Assembly (NCBI RefSeq): GCF_000271845.1
Contig: NZ_JH719392.1
Location: 424,945 to 488,944, forward strand
Length of the DNA: 64,000 bases
Direction: 5' to 3'
Source of the DNA: Rhizobium leguminosarum bv. trifolii WSM2297
Lineage (GTDB): Bacteria; Pseudomonadota; Alphaproteobacteria; Rhizobiales; Rhizobiaceae
Part shown: positions 17,664 to 26,058 of the stretch, piece by piece
Layout of the letters: the number at the start of each line of letters is the position of its first letter
How positions within the stretch are numbered: position 1 is the first letter of the stretch
Notes under the pieces: generated by a model
Told to the model about the DNA's origin: nothing
Seen by the model: only the letters and a program-made list of their open reading frames with translations
The model's database searches: none
Made by a program: the position numbers and the translations under genes

Positions 17664-18266
17664 TCAGCCTTCCGCCTTGCGTTGCGCCTCGGAAATGGCA
17701 CGCGCGGCCTCTTCGGAGGAGTTGGCGAGTGTGCGCATCTCGGCGGCAAGCACGGCAAAGCCCGATCCGGCAGTGCCGGCGCGGGCGGCCTCGATGCCGG
17801 CATTGACGGCGAGCAGCTTCAGGTAGCGCAGCGATTGCAGGATCTCGTTGGTCTTCGAAGCGGTGACGCGCATGTCGGCGGTTCGTTCGTCGATTCGCTG
17901 ATAGAGCGATTCGATATTGATGATGCTGCCTTCGAGATAGAGAAGCTCGCCCTTCTCGTCCCATATGCCGCCGCCGGTCTCGGTCACCCAGATCAGATGC
18001 CCCATCGCATGGCGAATGCGGTACTCCATCGTCCAGTCCGTGCGCTTCTCCAGAGCCCGGCCGACGATCTCATCCATCAATGGCACGTCTTCCTCGTACA
18101 TGATCGAGGTGAAGGTCCGCGTCTTGTTGCCGATGATCTCATCAGTGGGATAACCGAAGATGCGCTCGATGCCATTGGTCATCTCAAGCATGGTGTAGTT
18201 TTCATCGGCGCGGCAGCGGTAGAGAAAACCGCTCATGCGTCCGAGAATGCTCGTTTGAAAATCCAT
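17664..18266 (-). CDS. soluble PAS domain / truncated chemoreceptor-like protein
   Basis: This is a 200-residue protein. Residues about 5-120 form a PAS domain (IFGYPTDEIIGNKTRTF, then YRIRHAMGHLIWVTETGGGIWDEKGE and the PAC-type end LEGSIINIESLYQR). Residues about 125-200 resemble the hairpin tip of methyl-accepting chemotaxis proteins (LLAVNAGIEAARAGTAGSGFAVLAAEMRTLA). There is no membrane segment and no HAMP domain, and the signalling domain is far shorter than in real receptors. It may be a minimal cytoplasmic sensor or a decayed receptor. It stands alone upstream of minC. Confidence 0.75.
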   Translation of the reverse strand: MDFQTSILGRMSGFLYRCRADENYTMLEMTNGIERIFGYPTDEIIGNKTRTFTSIMYEEDVPLMDEIVGRALEKRTDWTMEYRIRHAMGHLIWVTETGGGIWDEKGELLYLEGSIINIESLYQRIDERTADMRVTASKTNEILQSLRYLKLLAVNAGIEAARAGTAGSGFAVLAAEMRTLANSSEEAARAISEAQRKAEG

Positions 18267-18375
18267 GAAGGCGACATCCGAAGAAAAGAGTTGCAGATGG
18301 ATTTATTCGTTTCAAACGGCGCCGGAAGAGGGTTGCTGCGAGCGACCCTCTTCCGGCAGCGTATGGCCCGCCTCA

Positions 18376-19713
18376 TCAGTTGCGCAGATATTCCTCCATG
18401 GAATCGTCGAGCGCTTCTACCCAGGGTGTGTGATGCGTCGGCGACATGTTGCCGGTCATCAGCGAGCGGTAAGCATGGTCGCGGAAGCCCATGATATTGT
18501 GTGCCTTGTGATGTTCCCACTCCATGAAGGTCTTGTTGGTGCCTTCGATGTCGAAGGAGGGATAATCGGTCTCGGCAAGCAGTTCCTTCACATAGTCGCC
18601 CTGGTACCAGATCATCTGCTCGGCATCCTCGAGCGTCTCCTCGCGGGCGCGCCACATGTCGAAATTGGCTTTCAGCTCCTCTTCCGGCGGCAGAGTGATG
18701 CGGCCCATCATCACGTCGCGCGCCCACCAGGCCTGCACGTCGAACATGTTGAAGGTGTAGAACTGATCCTGCATGCCGATATAGAAAAGCTGCGGATTTC
18801 TGTCGAAGATGACCCCCTTGTAAAGACTGTCGGCCCAGAGTCGGTTGGCGGTCTTCAGCCGGAGTTCGTCGGGCAGGAAGGGGAAATGGTGCTGGTAGCC
18901 GGTGCACAGGATTAGCGCGTCGACCTCCTTGCTCGAACCGTCGAGGAAATGCGCCGTGCGGTTTTCGAGCCTGGTCAGCAGCGGCCGCTCCTCGAAATTC
19001 TCCGGCCATTTAAAGCCCATCGGCTTCGAGCGATAGCTCGTCGTCACCGATTTGGCCCCGTATTTCCAGCATTGCGAGCCGATATCTTCGGCCGAATAGC
19101 TGCGGCCGACGAGCAGGATGTCCTTGCCCTTGAACTCGAGCGCATCGCGGAAATCATGGGCGTGCAGCACCCGGCCGTTGAAGGTCTTTACCCCCTCGAA
19201 ATAGGGTACGTTCGGCGTCGAGAAATGCCCGCTTGCGACAACGACGTAGTCGAATTCTTCGTCATACATCCGGTCCTCGACGCGGTTATGCGCCGTCACC
19301 GTGAATTTCTTCGTCTCTTCGTCGAAGCGGACCATGCGCACCGGCGTGCTGAAGCGCACCCAGTGTCGGACATTCGCCTTTTCGACGCGGCCCTTGATAT
19401 AATCCCAGAGCACGGCGCGCGGCGGATAGGAGGCGATCGGCTTGCCGAAATGCTCCTCGAAGGAATAGTCGGCGAATTCGAGGCATTCCTTCGGGCCGTT
19501 CGACCAGAGATAACGATACATGCTGCCGTGGACCGGCTCGCCATATTCGTCGAGGCCCGTGCGCCAGGTATAGTTCCAGAGCCCGCCCCAGTCCGACTGC
19601 TTTTCGAAGCAGACGATCTCCGGGATCTCGGCGCCCTTCTGGGCCGCCGATTGAAAGGCGCGCAGCTGCGCCAGCCCGGAAGGACCGGCACCGATGACGG
19701 CTACTCTTGTCAT
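18376..19713 (-). CDS. tmm: trimethylamine monooxygenase
   Basis: This is a 445-residue flavin-containing monooxygenase. The FAD site GAGPSG is at 8-13, the second nucleotide site [10 protein letters not shown] at 203-212, and the late FMO motif ILCTGY follows near 300. The segments [17 protein letters not shown] and [15 protein letters not shown] are as I recall them from bacterial Tmm. The enzyme uses NADPH and O2 to convert trimethylamine to TMAO. It is the last gene of the ten-gene minus-strand run, behind the dimethylamine monooxygenase genes, with a repeat copy in the gap. Other FMO substrates (dimethylsulfide, other tertiary amines) are known side activities of this family. Confidence 0.88.
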   Translation of the reverse strand: MTRVAVIGAGPSGLAQLRAFQSAAQKGAEIPEIVCFEKQSDWGGLWNYTWRTGLDEYGEPVHGSMYRYLWSNGPKECLEFADYSFEEHFGKPIASYPPRAVLWDYIKGRVEKANVRHWVRFSTPVRMVRFDEETKKFTVTAHNRVEDRMYDEEFDYVVVASGHFSTPNVPYFEGVKTFNGRVLHAHDFRDALEFKGKDILLVGRSYSAEDIGSQCWKYGAKSVTTSYRSKPMGFKWPENFEERPLLTRLENRTAHFLDGSSKEVDALILCTGYQHHFPFLPDELRLKTANRLWADSLYKGVIFDRNPQLFYIGMQDQFYTFNMFDVQAWWARDVMMGRITLPPEEELKANFDMWRAREETLEDAEQMIWYQGDYVKELLAETDYPSFDIEGTNKTFMEWEHHKAHNIMGFRDHAYRSLMTGNMSPTHHTPWVEALDDSMEEYLRN

Positions 19714-19740
19714 GAAGCATTCCCCTCTTGATTATATCGC

Positions 19741-19789
19741 AATTCAAAGTGTTACAGCGCGCTTTGCGCGTCAGGACCGACGCGCGGCG
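19741..19789. repeat. REP-like palindromic repeat, copy 3
   Basis: AATTCAAAGTGTTACAGCG, then GCTTTGCGCGTC and GACGCGCGGCGTC, in the gap between tmm and the upstream demethylase gene. It is the best match to the consensus of the three copies. Confidence 0.7.
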
Positions 19790-20830
19790 TCAGTCGGGAT
19801 AGATGCCGGGGCTGGTCGGCGCTCCGTCGTCATATTTGGAAAGCCAGTCGATCGTCGTCTCGCGGAAACGGGTCAGCCCCTTGTAGTCGATGAGTTCCGG
19901 CGGCAGTGTCTTCAGTACACGCGGGAAGCGGCGCCCCCATTTCGGCACCGTGACGAGCTCTCCCATGTTCATCATGTAGCAGCGGATGACGAAGAGGATG
20001 GCGTTGGAGCGCGGCAGCCGCCAGAGGCTCTGCAATTCGACGCGCAGATGCACTTTCTCGCCGACATTCTCCGGCGTCACCGTGGTGCGATCGGGACCCC
20101 ATTTGTGGTAATTCTCCGGGCTGGTGTCGAGGCGCGGATTGATCGTCATCGTCCAGTTGAAGCGCCGTGTCGGCTTGCCCTGCTGCAGGTTCAGCAGGAA
20201 TTTCAAAGCCCGGTCGAAGACGCCGATCTGGTGGGCGAGCGGCACCGGCCCGTGCCATTCCATGAAATTCATGCCGATGTCGAAATCGAGTGACCAGTCG
20301 GCCTGCGTCGTCACCATGCCGGCATCCATCCAGAGATTGCCGTCGCGCTGGTCGACGATGCAGAAATCGCCTTGGGCCTGGCGGGTGATGTATTCGAAGG
20401 GCTCGCAGGGCAGCGTCGAGGCATCTCCGAAGGTGAAACTATCATCGATGCCGAGCGGACGGTTGATCCAGCGCCACTGGTCGCCGTTGCGGACCAGGGT
20501 GAAGTGGTCGGGGTAACCCGCCGCCTGCTCTTCCATCAGCAGTTCCAACGTATCCCATTGCGCGCTCATCATGTGCGGCAACGCCTGATAGCGCAGCGGA
20601 TCCTCTTTCAGCACCAGCGCCCGGTCGTGCATCTCGGCGACATAATGCTCGTCGACGTCGATCAGGTTTTCATAGACGGTGCCCGCCCGGCCGCGCACAT
20701 GCGGCTCCATGTTGACGGAATACATGTATTCGTCGCGATCGAAGGGAAACGGGAAACGACGGATGTTCTCAGGACTGTTCCGGTAGCTGAAATCGTTCCG
20801 GAATGTTTCCTGTTTGAAGGCGATTGCCAT
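19790..20830 (-). CDS. heme-dependent oxidative N-demethylase alpha-like subunit (DUF3445), dimethylamine monooxygenase
   Basis: This is a 346-residue protein of the DUF3445 / heme-dependent oxidative N-demethylase alpha family. Its structure in Pseudomonas is a heme-binding PAS-like fold. The ATG at 20830 (MAIAFKQETFRND) follows GGAGACCTGAT and is preferred over a frame open to 20875. Recognisable segments are FPFPFDRDEYMYSVNMEPH, MHDRALVLKEDPLRY and VHLRVELQSLWRLPRSNAI. It should be the catalytic subunit that oxidises dimethylamine to methylamine and formaldehyde. The reductase and the DmmA-like protein are encoded just upstream. Confidence 0.82.
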   Translation of the reverse strand: MAIAFKQETFRNDFSYRNSPENIRRFPFPFDRDEYMYSVNMEPHVRGRAGTVYENLIDVDEHYVAEMHDRALVLKEDPLRYQALPHMMSAQWDTLELLMEEQAAGYPDHFTLVRNGDQWRWINRPLGIDDSFTFGDASTLPCEPFEYITRQAQGDFCIVDQRDGNLWMDAGMVTTQADWSLDFDIGMNFMEWHGPVPLAHQIGVFDRALKFLLNLQQGKPTRRFNWTMTINPRLDTSPENYHKWGPDRTTVTPENVGEKVHLRVELQSLWRLPRSNAILFVIRCYMMNMGELVTVPKWGRRFPRVLKTLPPELIDYKGLTRFRETTIDWLSKYDDGAPTSPGIYPD

Positions 20831-20864
20831 ATCAGGTCTCCTTGTTCCGCTCTTTCCGACGCCG

Positions 20865-21830
20865 CTAGAGATCAAGATGCAGCGTATTTCCCTCGAAACG
20901 GGAAACGCAGATCATCACCTTGCGGCCGGATGCTCTTTCTTCGCTCGTCAGATAGACGTCATGATGCAGCAGCTTGCCCTCGCAGACGGCAACTGCGGTT
21001 TCGCATTGACCGCAGGCGCCGCCGCGACAGAGGAAAGGCGCGTCGACGCCGGCTGCCTCGATCGCCTCCAGCATGCTTTCGTGATGGCCGACCTTCACAG
21101 TCTTGCCGGAACGGATAAGCTCGATCGTGAAGGGTTTGCCGGGCAGCGATGAGAGAAACCGTTCTGAATGCAGGTTCTGCTCCGGCCAGCCGGCCTCCAA
21201 CCCCGCCCTCAGCACGCCGTCGATCATGCCGGACGGGCCACAGACATAGAGATGCGTTCCGAGCGGCTGGCTGTCGAGCACACGCGTCAGCGGGATGCCG
21301 CCGCCTTCGGCGTCGCAATGGATCTTGATCCGATGCGGGCCGTAGCGCTCCTGCAGTTCCCGCCAATAGGCGCCACGGTCGCGCGTGCGGATGGCATAAT
21401 GCAGCTCGAAATTGGCGCCCTCGCGCGAAAACTGCTCCATCATCGCCATGAAGGGCGTAATGCCGATGCCGCCGGCGATCAGAAGATGTTTGCGCCCCCG
21501 CCAATCCGGCTGGAACAGGTTGACGGGATAACTCACCTTCAGCTCGTCGCCTTCCCGCATCTTTTCATGCATGAAAGTGGAGCCGCCGCGTGAATCTTCG
21601 ACGTGCAGCACGCTGATCTCGTAGGCCGCGCAATCATGCGGCGGCGACATCAGCGAATAGGCGTTGCGGCGCATGTGACCGCCATCGTTCATCGAAACGA
21701 TGATGTGGGCGCCACCTGAGAAATAGGGCATCGGCTTGCCGTCGAGGCGCTCGAAGCGAAAGCGCTTGACGCGCTCGGCAATCGGCGTGATCCGCGCCAC
21801 GCGGACGGGAATTTCTGTACCACCGCTCAA
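20865..21830 (-). CDS. PDR/VanB-family ferredoxin-type oxidoreductase (reductase of dimethylamine monooxygenase)
   Basis: This is a 321-residue flavin reductase. An FMN/NAD-binding part (RRNAYSLMSPP, then LLIAGGIGITPFMAMMEQ) precedes a C-terminal plant-type [2Fe-2S] domain with CRGGACGQC and a distal Cys in VMICVSR. The start is TTG at 21830, overlapping the upstream stop by 4 bp (TTGA), with GGAGGAG upstream; no nearer ATG leaves the fold intact. It would pass electrons from NAD(P)H to the heme subunit. Position in the operon, not sequence, ties it to dimethylamine. Confidence 0.82.
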   Translation of the reverse strand: MSGGTEIPVRVARITPIAERVKRFRFERLDGKPMPYFSGGAHIIVSMNDGGHMRRNAYSLMSPPHDCAAYEISVLHVEDSRGGSTFMHEKMREGDELKVSYPVNLFQPDWRGRKHLLIAGGIGITPFMAMMEQFSREGANFELHYAIRTRDRGAYWRELQERYGPHRIKIHCDAEGGGIPLTRVLDSQPLGTHLYVCGPSGMIDGVLRAGLEAGWPEQNLHSERFLSSLPGKPFTIELIRSGKTVKVGHHESMLEAIEAAGVDAPFLCRGGACGQCETAVAVCEGKLLHHDVYLTSEERASGRKVMICVSRFEGNTLHLDL

Positions 21831-22432
21831 AGGAACAACTCCTCCGGATCGGGCGCGCTGCCGGGCACTTCCGCGTCGATATTGACGCCCTGGAAGGCGG
21901 CGAGCCGGCGCGAATAATGATCGCGTACCAGAAGCGTCAGCCCACAATGGCTGCAGCTGAACGGGCTGGTGGTGACGTCGTCGGTGGTGCCCTTGCAATG
22001 GACGCATTGCACCCGCCGGGCCAGTGAGCCGCGGTGCTCGGTGATGACAGAGGCCTGGTCCATACCGTGATCAAGCGCCACGAGCATCGCCTGGCCGATG
22101 AAACCTTCGGTGCCGGCTATATAAAGCCGCGTCCCCATATGGGCGGTGGCGAGCGAGCCTTTCAATCGGAAGAGCAGCGTTGCGATGGTAGGGGCGGTGA
22201 AGAACATGTCGGCGCCGAGACCACGTAGCGCCTCGTCTTGGCCGGACCCTTGCGAACCGCGGGCGACATAGAGGATCTCGCTGCGGGAAAGGACGGCGTC
22301 ATCAAGCGCCGGCCGCTGGTCGAGGAGAGCCTTGGCGCCCTCCCCTTCAAGTGCGAAAATGTGCCGCCGGGCCCGCGGCTGGATGGTCAGGCCCTTGTAG
22401 ACTGGTCGGCTCTTGATGCCTGCAACGAGCAT
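21827..22432 (-). CDS. dmmA: dimethylamine monooxygenase subunit DmmA-like protein
   Basis: This is a 201-residue protein with a Rossmann-like N-terminal part (SRPVYKGLTIQPRARRH, LYIAGTEGFIGQAML). A C-terminal zinc-ribbon or rubredoxin-like knuckle follows, CVHC ... CSHC at about 143-166. It matches the small family named after DmmA of the dimethylamine monooxygenase clusters. Its role is probably electron transfer or assembly within the oxygenase. It overlaps the reductase gene and follows the GcvT-like gene by 11 bp. Confidence 0.75.
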   Translation of the reverse strand: MLVAGIKSRPVYKGLTIQPRARRHIFALEGEGAKALLDQRPALDDAVLSRSEILYVARGSQGSGQDEALRGLGADMFFTAPTIATLLFRLKGSLATAHMGTRLYIAGTEGFIGQAMLVALDHGMDQASVITEHRGSLARRVQCVHCKGTTDDVTTSPFSCSHCGLTLLVRDHYSRRLAAFQGVNIDAEVPGSAPDPEELFL

Positions 22433-22443
22433 TGGCGTGCTCC

Positions 22444-23577
22444 TTAACCCAAGGCAGTCCTCTTCTTCTTCTCCGGATCGTCGAAGGGAAGTGTGTGAGC
22501 GGTAGCACTTGCCGTCACGGTCTTGCCGCGGACTTCGAGTTTCGTCCCATGAACCGCCTTGTCAACGTCGAGACGGGCAATTGCCATCGATTTCTTCGTC
22601 AGCGACGAATAGCTCGGGCAGGTAATGACGCCAACCTTCTTTCCGTCGGCAAAGACCTCGTCGCCGAGATCGGCCGGGCCGTCGGCATCGATCAGCATGC
22701 CGAAGATCTTGAAACGTTCCTTGCCCTTGAGGCGGGCATGTTCCTCGGCGCCGCGGAAACCGGTCTTGCCGGGGCTGACGGTGAAGTCGAGGCCGAGTTC
22801 CCAGAGGCTGTCGCCGGGCGGCTGATCGGCGAAAGGATACATCTGCGAATTGTCGTAGGGATAGAAGAGCAGGTAGCTTTCGACGCGCAGCATGTCGAGA
22901 ACGGAGAAGCAGCAGGGGATGATGCCCATCTCCTTGCCTTCCTCGACGATTCGGTCCCAGACCATGACGGCATCCTGGCCGCGCACGAAGATCTCGTAGC
23001 CGCGTTCGCCGGTATAACCGGTGCGCGAGATCATCACCGGGGCGCCGAAGAGCGTCGTCTGCATGTGATGGAAATATTTGAGATCCCGGATGCCGGGCAC
23101 ATATTTGGCGAGATAATCGACCGCGAGCGGACCCTGCAGCGACAGGTCGTGCAGGTCGTCATCGAAGAGCACGGCGCAATTGCGGCCTGCCGCCTGCCTG
23201 ACGACTTCCTCGTGGCCGGAGCCGGAGCCATGCACCAGCATCCAGGAATTCGGGCCGGTACGATAGACGATGCAATCATCGGTGAAATGGCCGCGATCGT
23301 TCAGCATGGTCGCATAGACCGAGCGGCCGGGATAGATCTTCGTCAGGTCGCGGCTGGTGATGTAATCGAGCACGGCGATGGCGTGCGGACCAACCAGATG
23401 CACCTTCTTCAGGCCGGAGACATCCATGAGGCCGGCCTTGGTGCGGACGGCGACATGTTCTTCCGACATGTCCTTGTCGTAGGTCCAGGCGGTACCCATG
23501 CCGCTCCAGTCCTCGAGCTTCGAGCCCAGAGCGCGATGCCGATCCGCCAAGGCGGAGAAACGCCATGATAGAGCCAT
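22444..23577 (-). CDS. GcvT-like tetrahydrofolate-dependent aminomethyltransferase
   Basis: This is a 377-residue GcvT-family protein. It shows DVSGLKKVHLVGPHA, the folate-site region SRTGYTGERGYEIFV, and the C-terminal barrel ending FDDPEKKKRTALG. It lies between purU and dmmA on the same strand. Comparable dimethylamine monooxygenase clusters include a GcvT-like gene (dmmD in some papers, which I cannot verify here). The expected role is to trap demethylation formaldehyde as methylene-tetrahydrofolate. A direct demethylase role is also possible. Confidence 0.8.
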   Translation of the reverse strand: MALSWRFSALADRHRALGSKLEDWSGMGTAWTYDKDMSEEHVAVRTKAGLMDVSGLKKVHLVGPHAIAVLDYITSRDLTKIYPGRSVYATMLNDRGHFTDDCIVYRTGPNSWMLVHGSGSGHEEVVRQAAGRNCAVLFDDDLHDLSLQGPLAVDYLAKYVPGIRDLKYFHHMQTTLFGAPVMISRTGYTGERGYEIFVRGQDAVMVWDRIVEEGKEMGIIPCCFSVLDMLRVESYLLFYPYDNSQMYPFADQPPGDSLWELGLDFTVSPGKTGFRGAEEHARLKGKERFKIFGMLIDADGPADLGDEVFADGKKVGVITCPSYSSLTKKSMAIARLDVDKAVHGTKLEVRGKTVTASATAHTLPFDDPEKKKRTALG

Positions 23578-23590
23578 TTCTGTTCCCTCT

Positions 23591-23628
23591 TATTTCCTGT
23601 ACGGAATATTTATTTCCTGAGTATATTC
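23591..23628. promoter_or_regulatory. tandem repeat / candidate operator before the dmm genes
   Basis: TATTTCCTG occurs twice exactly 20 bp apart (23591 and 23611). The first copy is part of a TTCC-TGTAC-GGAA palindrome. The element is AT-rich and lies just upstream of the GcvT-like start at 23577, so it may mark an internal promoter for the GcvT-dmm-tmm block. Confidence 0.35.
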
Positions 23629-23713
23629 GTCTTTAGCGTCGTGGCAAGCCCATCCGGCATGCATTTCCCCCCAAACTTCGGTGGTATCCACCGCCTTGCC
23701 GCCCATGGGCCGC

Positions 23714-24598
23714 TTAACCCATGCGTTCGGAGGCGTAGCTGCCGGGGCTGGCCGGGAAGACCACGGTGCGGTTGCCGTTGATGAAGGTGCGGTGGTGGAT
23801 ATGGGCGTGGATGGCCCGCGCCAGCACCTGGCTTTCGACATCGCGGCCGATCGAGACGTAATCGTCGGGCGACTGCGCGTGGGTGATGCGTGCCGTGTCC
23901 TGCTCGATGATCGGGCCTTCGTCGAGATCGGCGGTGACGTAATGGGCGGTTGCCCCGATCAGCTTGACGCCGCGGCCGTAGGCCTGCTTGTAGGGATTGG
24001 CGCCCTTGAAGCTCGGCAGGAAGGAATGGTGGATGTTGATGATCTTGCCCGACATCTTCTGGCACATCTCGTCCGACAGGATCTGCATGTAGCGGGCGAG
24101 CACGATCAGCTCGGTGCCGGTCTGCTCGGCCACCTCCATAATACGGGCTTCGGCCTGGACCTTGTTGGCCTTGGTGACCGGAATATGGTGGAAGGGAATG
24201 TCGTGATTGACCACGACCTTCTGGTAGTCGAAATGGTTGGAGACGACGCCGACGATATCGATCGGCAATGCGCCGATCTTCCAGCGGTAGAGCAGGTCGT
24301 TGAGGCAGTGGCCGAAGCGCGACACCATCAGCAGCACCTTCATGCGCTTCTCGCTGTCGTGGAATTCGTACTCCATCTCGAAGGGTGCGGCGACGGCTGA
24401 AAAGTCGGCGCCGATCTCGCTGCCGGAAAGCCCCTCTTCCGAAATGAAGCTGACGCGCATGAAGAACTTGCCGGTATCGAGATCGTCGAACTGCGAGCTG
24501 TCGATGATGTTGCAGCCCTTGTCGGCCAGATAGCTGGAAATCGCCGCAACGATGCCGCGCGTCGATTTGCAGGTTACCGTAAGAATGTACTGGGTCAT
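23714..24598 (-). CDS. purU: formyltetrahydrofolate deformylase
   Basis: This is a 294-residue protein: an N-terminal ACT domain (about 5-85, TVTCKSTRGIVAAISSYL) plus a formyltransferase-fold domain with VGVVSNH, and catalytic N/H/D segments INIHHSFLPSFKGANPY and GATAHYVTADLDEGPII. It hydrolyses 10-formyl-tetrahydrofolate to formate and free folate. The ATG at 24598 (MTQYILTVTCK) gives the family length. In this operon it would release one-carbon units made by demethylation, recycling folate for Tdm, the GcvT-like protein and MgdC. Confidence 0.93.
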   Translation of the reverse strand: MTQYILTVTCKSTRGIVAAISSYLADKGCNIIDSSQFDDLDTGKFFMRVSFISEEGLSGSEIGADFSAVAAPFEMEYEFHDSEKRMKVLLMVSRFGHCLNDLLYRWKIGALPIDIVGVVSNHFDYQKVVVNHDIPFHHIPVTKANKVQAEARIMEVAEQTGTELIVLARYMQILSDEMCQKMSGKIINIHHSFLPSFKGANPYKQAYGRGVKLIGATAHYVTADLDEGPIIEQDTARITHAQSPDDYVSIGRDVESQVLARAIHAHIHHRTFINGNRTVVFPASPGSYASERMG

Positions 24599-24670
24599 GG
24601 GGCGATCCGAACGAAGGAGATGACCCCGTGCCCGCGGCACGGGGAGATGGCCGCGGATGCGGCTGGGAAG

Positions 24671-25978
24671 TCAAATATCCAGAGTGGTGCTCCGCTCCCA
24701 CTCGGTGAAATGCGAGCAATAGGTGTTCCACTCGCTATGCTTCAGTTTGAGGTAGGCGGAGGAGAACTCCGCCCCCAGCGACGCGCGCAGTTCTTCGTCC
24801 TTCTCGTATTCACGCAGTGCATCGAGAAGATTGAGGGGCAGCTTCGGAGCGTCGGTCACCGTATGCCCGTCGCGATACATATCGATATCGTAGTGGCGGC
24901 CAGGATCGGCTTTCGATCGAATTCCCGAAAGGCCGGCGGCGATAATAATCGCCTGCAGCAGATAGGGATTGACAGCGCCATCGGGCAACCGCAGTTCGAA
25001 GCGGCCGGGGCCCGGCACACGCACCATGTGTGTCCGGTTGTTGCCGGTCCAGGTGACGGTATTCGGCGCCCAGGTTGCGCCCGAGATCGTCCTCGGCGCA
25101 TTGATGCGCTTGTAGGAATTGACGGTCGGGTTGGTGACGGCGGCGAGCGCCGAAGCATGTTTCATGATGCCGCCGAGGAAGGTTTTACCCTGGGCGGAGA
25201 GCCCGAACGGCATTTCCTTGTCGGCGAAGGCGTTAACCTTGCCATCGATGTCCCAAACCGAGATGTGGGCATGGCACCCGTTTCCGGTCAGTCCCTTGAA
25301 TGGCTTCGGCATGAAGGTGGCGCGAAGGCCGTGCTTTTCGGCGATCGACTTGACCATGAACTTGAAGAACGAGTGCTTGTCCGCCGTTTGAAGAGCGTCG
25401 TCATATTCCCAATTCATCTCGAACTGGCCGTTCGCATCCTCGTGGTCGTTCTGATAAGGCTTCCAGCCGAGTTCGAGCATGTAGTCGCAAATCTCGGCGA
25501 TCACGTCATAGCGACGCATCACCGCCTGCTGATCGTAGCAGGGCTTCTCGGCGGTATCGAACTGATCCGAAATCACCGAACCATCCGAAGAGATCAGAAA
25601 GAACTCGGGCTCGACGCCGGTTTTTACCCGCAGCCCTGCTTTCGCAGCTTCAGCGACCAGTCTTTTCAGCACCACGCGCGGCGCCTGTTCGACAGGCTGA
25701 TCCTCCATGACGCAATCGGCCGCGACCCATGCGACGTCCTTCTTCCAGGGCAGCTGGATAACGGAGGAAGCATCGGGAACCGCAAACAGGTCCGGATGGG
25801 CGGGCGTCAGATCGAGCCAGGTTGCGAAGCCTGCGAAGCCCGCGCCATCTCTCTGCATATCGGCAATGGCTTCCGCCGGAACCAGCTTGGCGCGTTGGCC
25901 GCCGAACAGGTCGGTGTAGCTGATCATGAAATATTTGATGCCTTTGTCTCTGGCAAAAGCAGCAAGGTCCAGTGTCAT
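24671..25978 (-). CDS. gmaS: gamma-glutamylmethylamide synthetase (glutamine synthetase-like, GlnT type)
   Basis: This is a 435-residue glutamine-synthetase-fold enzyme. It has the Mg/ATP motifs EPEFFLIS, NGQFEMNWEYDDALQ, NGCHAHISVWD and the C-terminal RFELRLPDGAVNPYL. The family GmaS/GlnT ligates methylamine to glutamate, giving gamma-glutamylmethylamide. The adjacency of mgsABC (glxBCD) immediately upstream and of mgdABCD nearby identifies it better than sequence alone. The orthologue in S. meliloti is, as I recall, called glnT and sits next to glxBCD. A standard ammonia-assimilating GS is less likely. Confidence 0.85.
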   Translation of the reverse strand: MTLDLAAFARDKGIKYFMISYTDLFGGQRAKLVPAEAIADMQRDGAGFAGFATWLDLTPAHPDLFAVPDASSVIQLPWKKDVAWVAADCVMEDQPVEQAPRVVLKRLVAEAAKAGLRVKTGVEPEFFLISSDGSVISDQFDTAEKPCYDQQAVMRRYDVIAEICDYMLELGWKPYQNDHEDANGQFEMNWEYDDALQTADKHSFFKFMVKSIAEKHGLRATFMPKPFKGLTGNGCHAHISVWDIDGKVNAFADKEMPFGLSAQGKTFLGGIMKHASALAAVTNPTVNSYKRINAPRTISGATWAPNTVTWTGNNRTHMVRVPGPGRFELRLPDGAVNPYLLQAIIIAAGLSGIRSKADPGRHYDIDMYRDGHTVTDAPKLPLNLLDALREYEKDEELRASLGAEFSSAYLKLKHSEWNTYCSHFTEWERSTTLDI

Positions 25979-26058
25979 TCTCGTTCCCCTTTGGATTTCT
26001 TGGAGACACCTTGGTTATGGATATGAGACGGCCGGGACTTTTGCCCGGCCGGTAGAAA

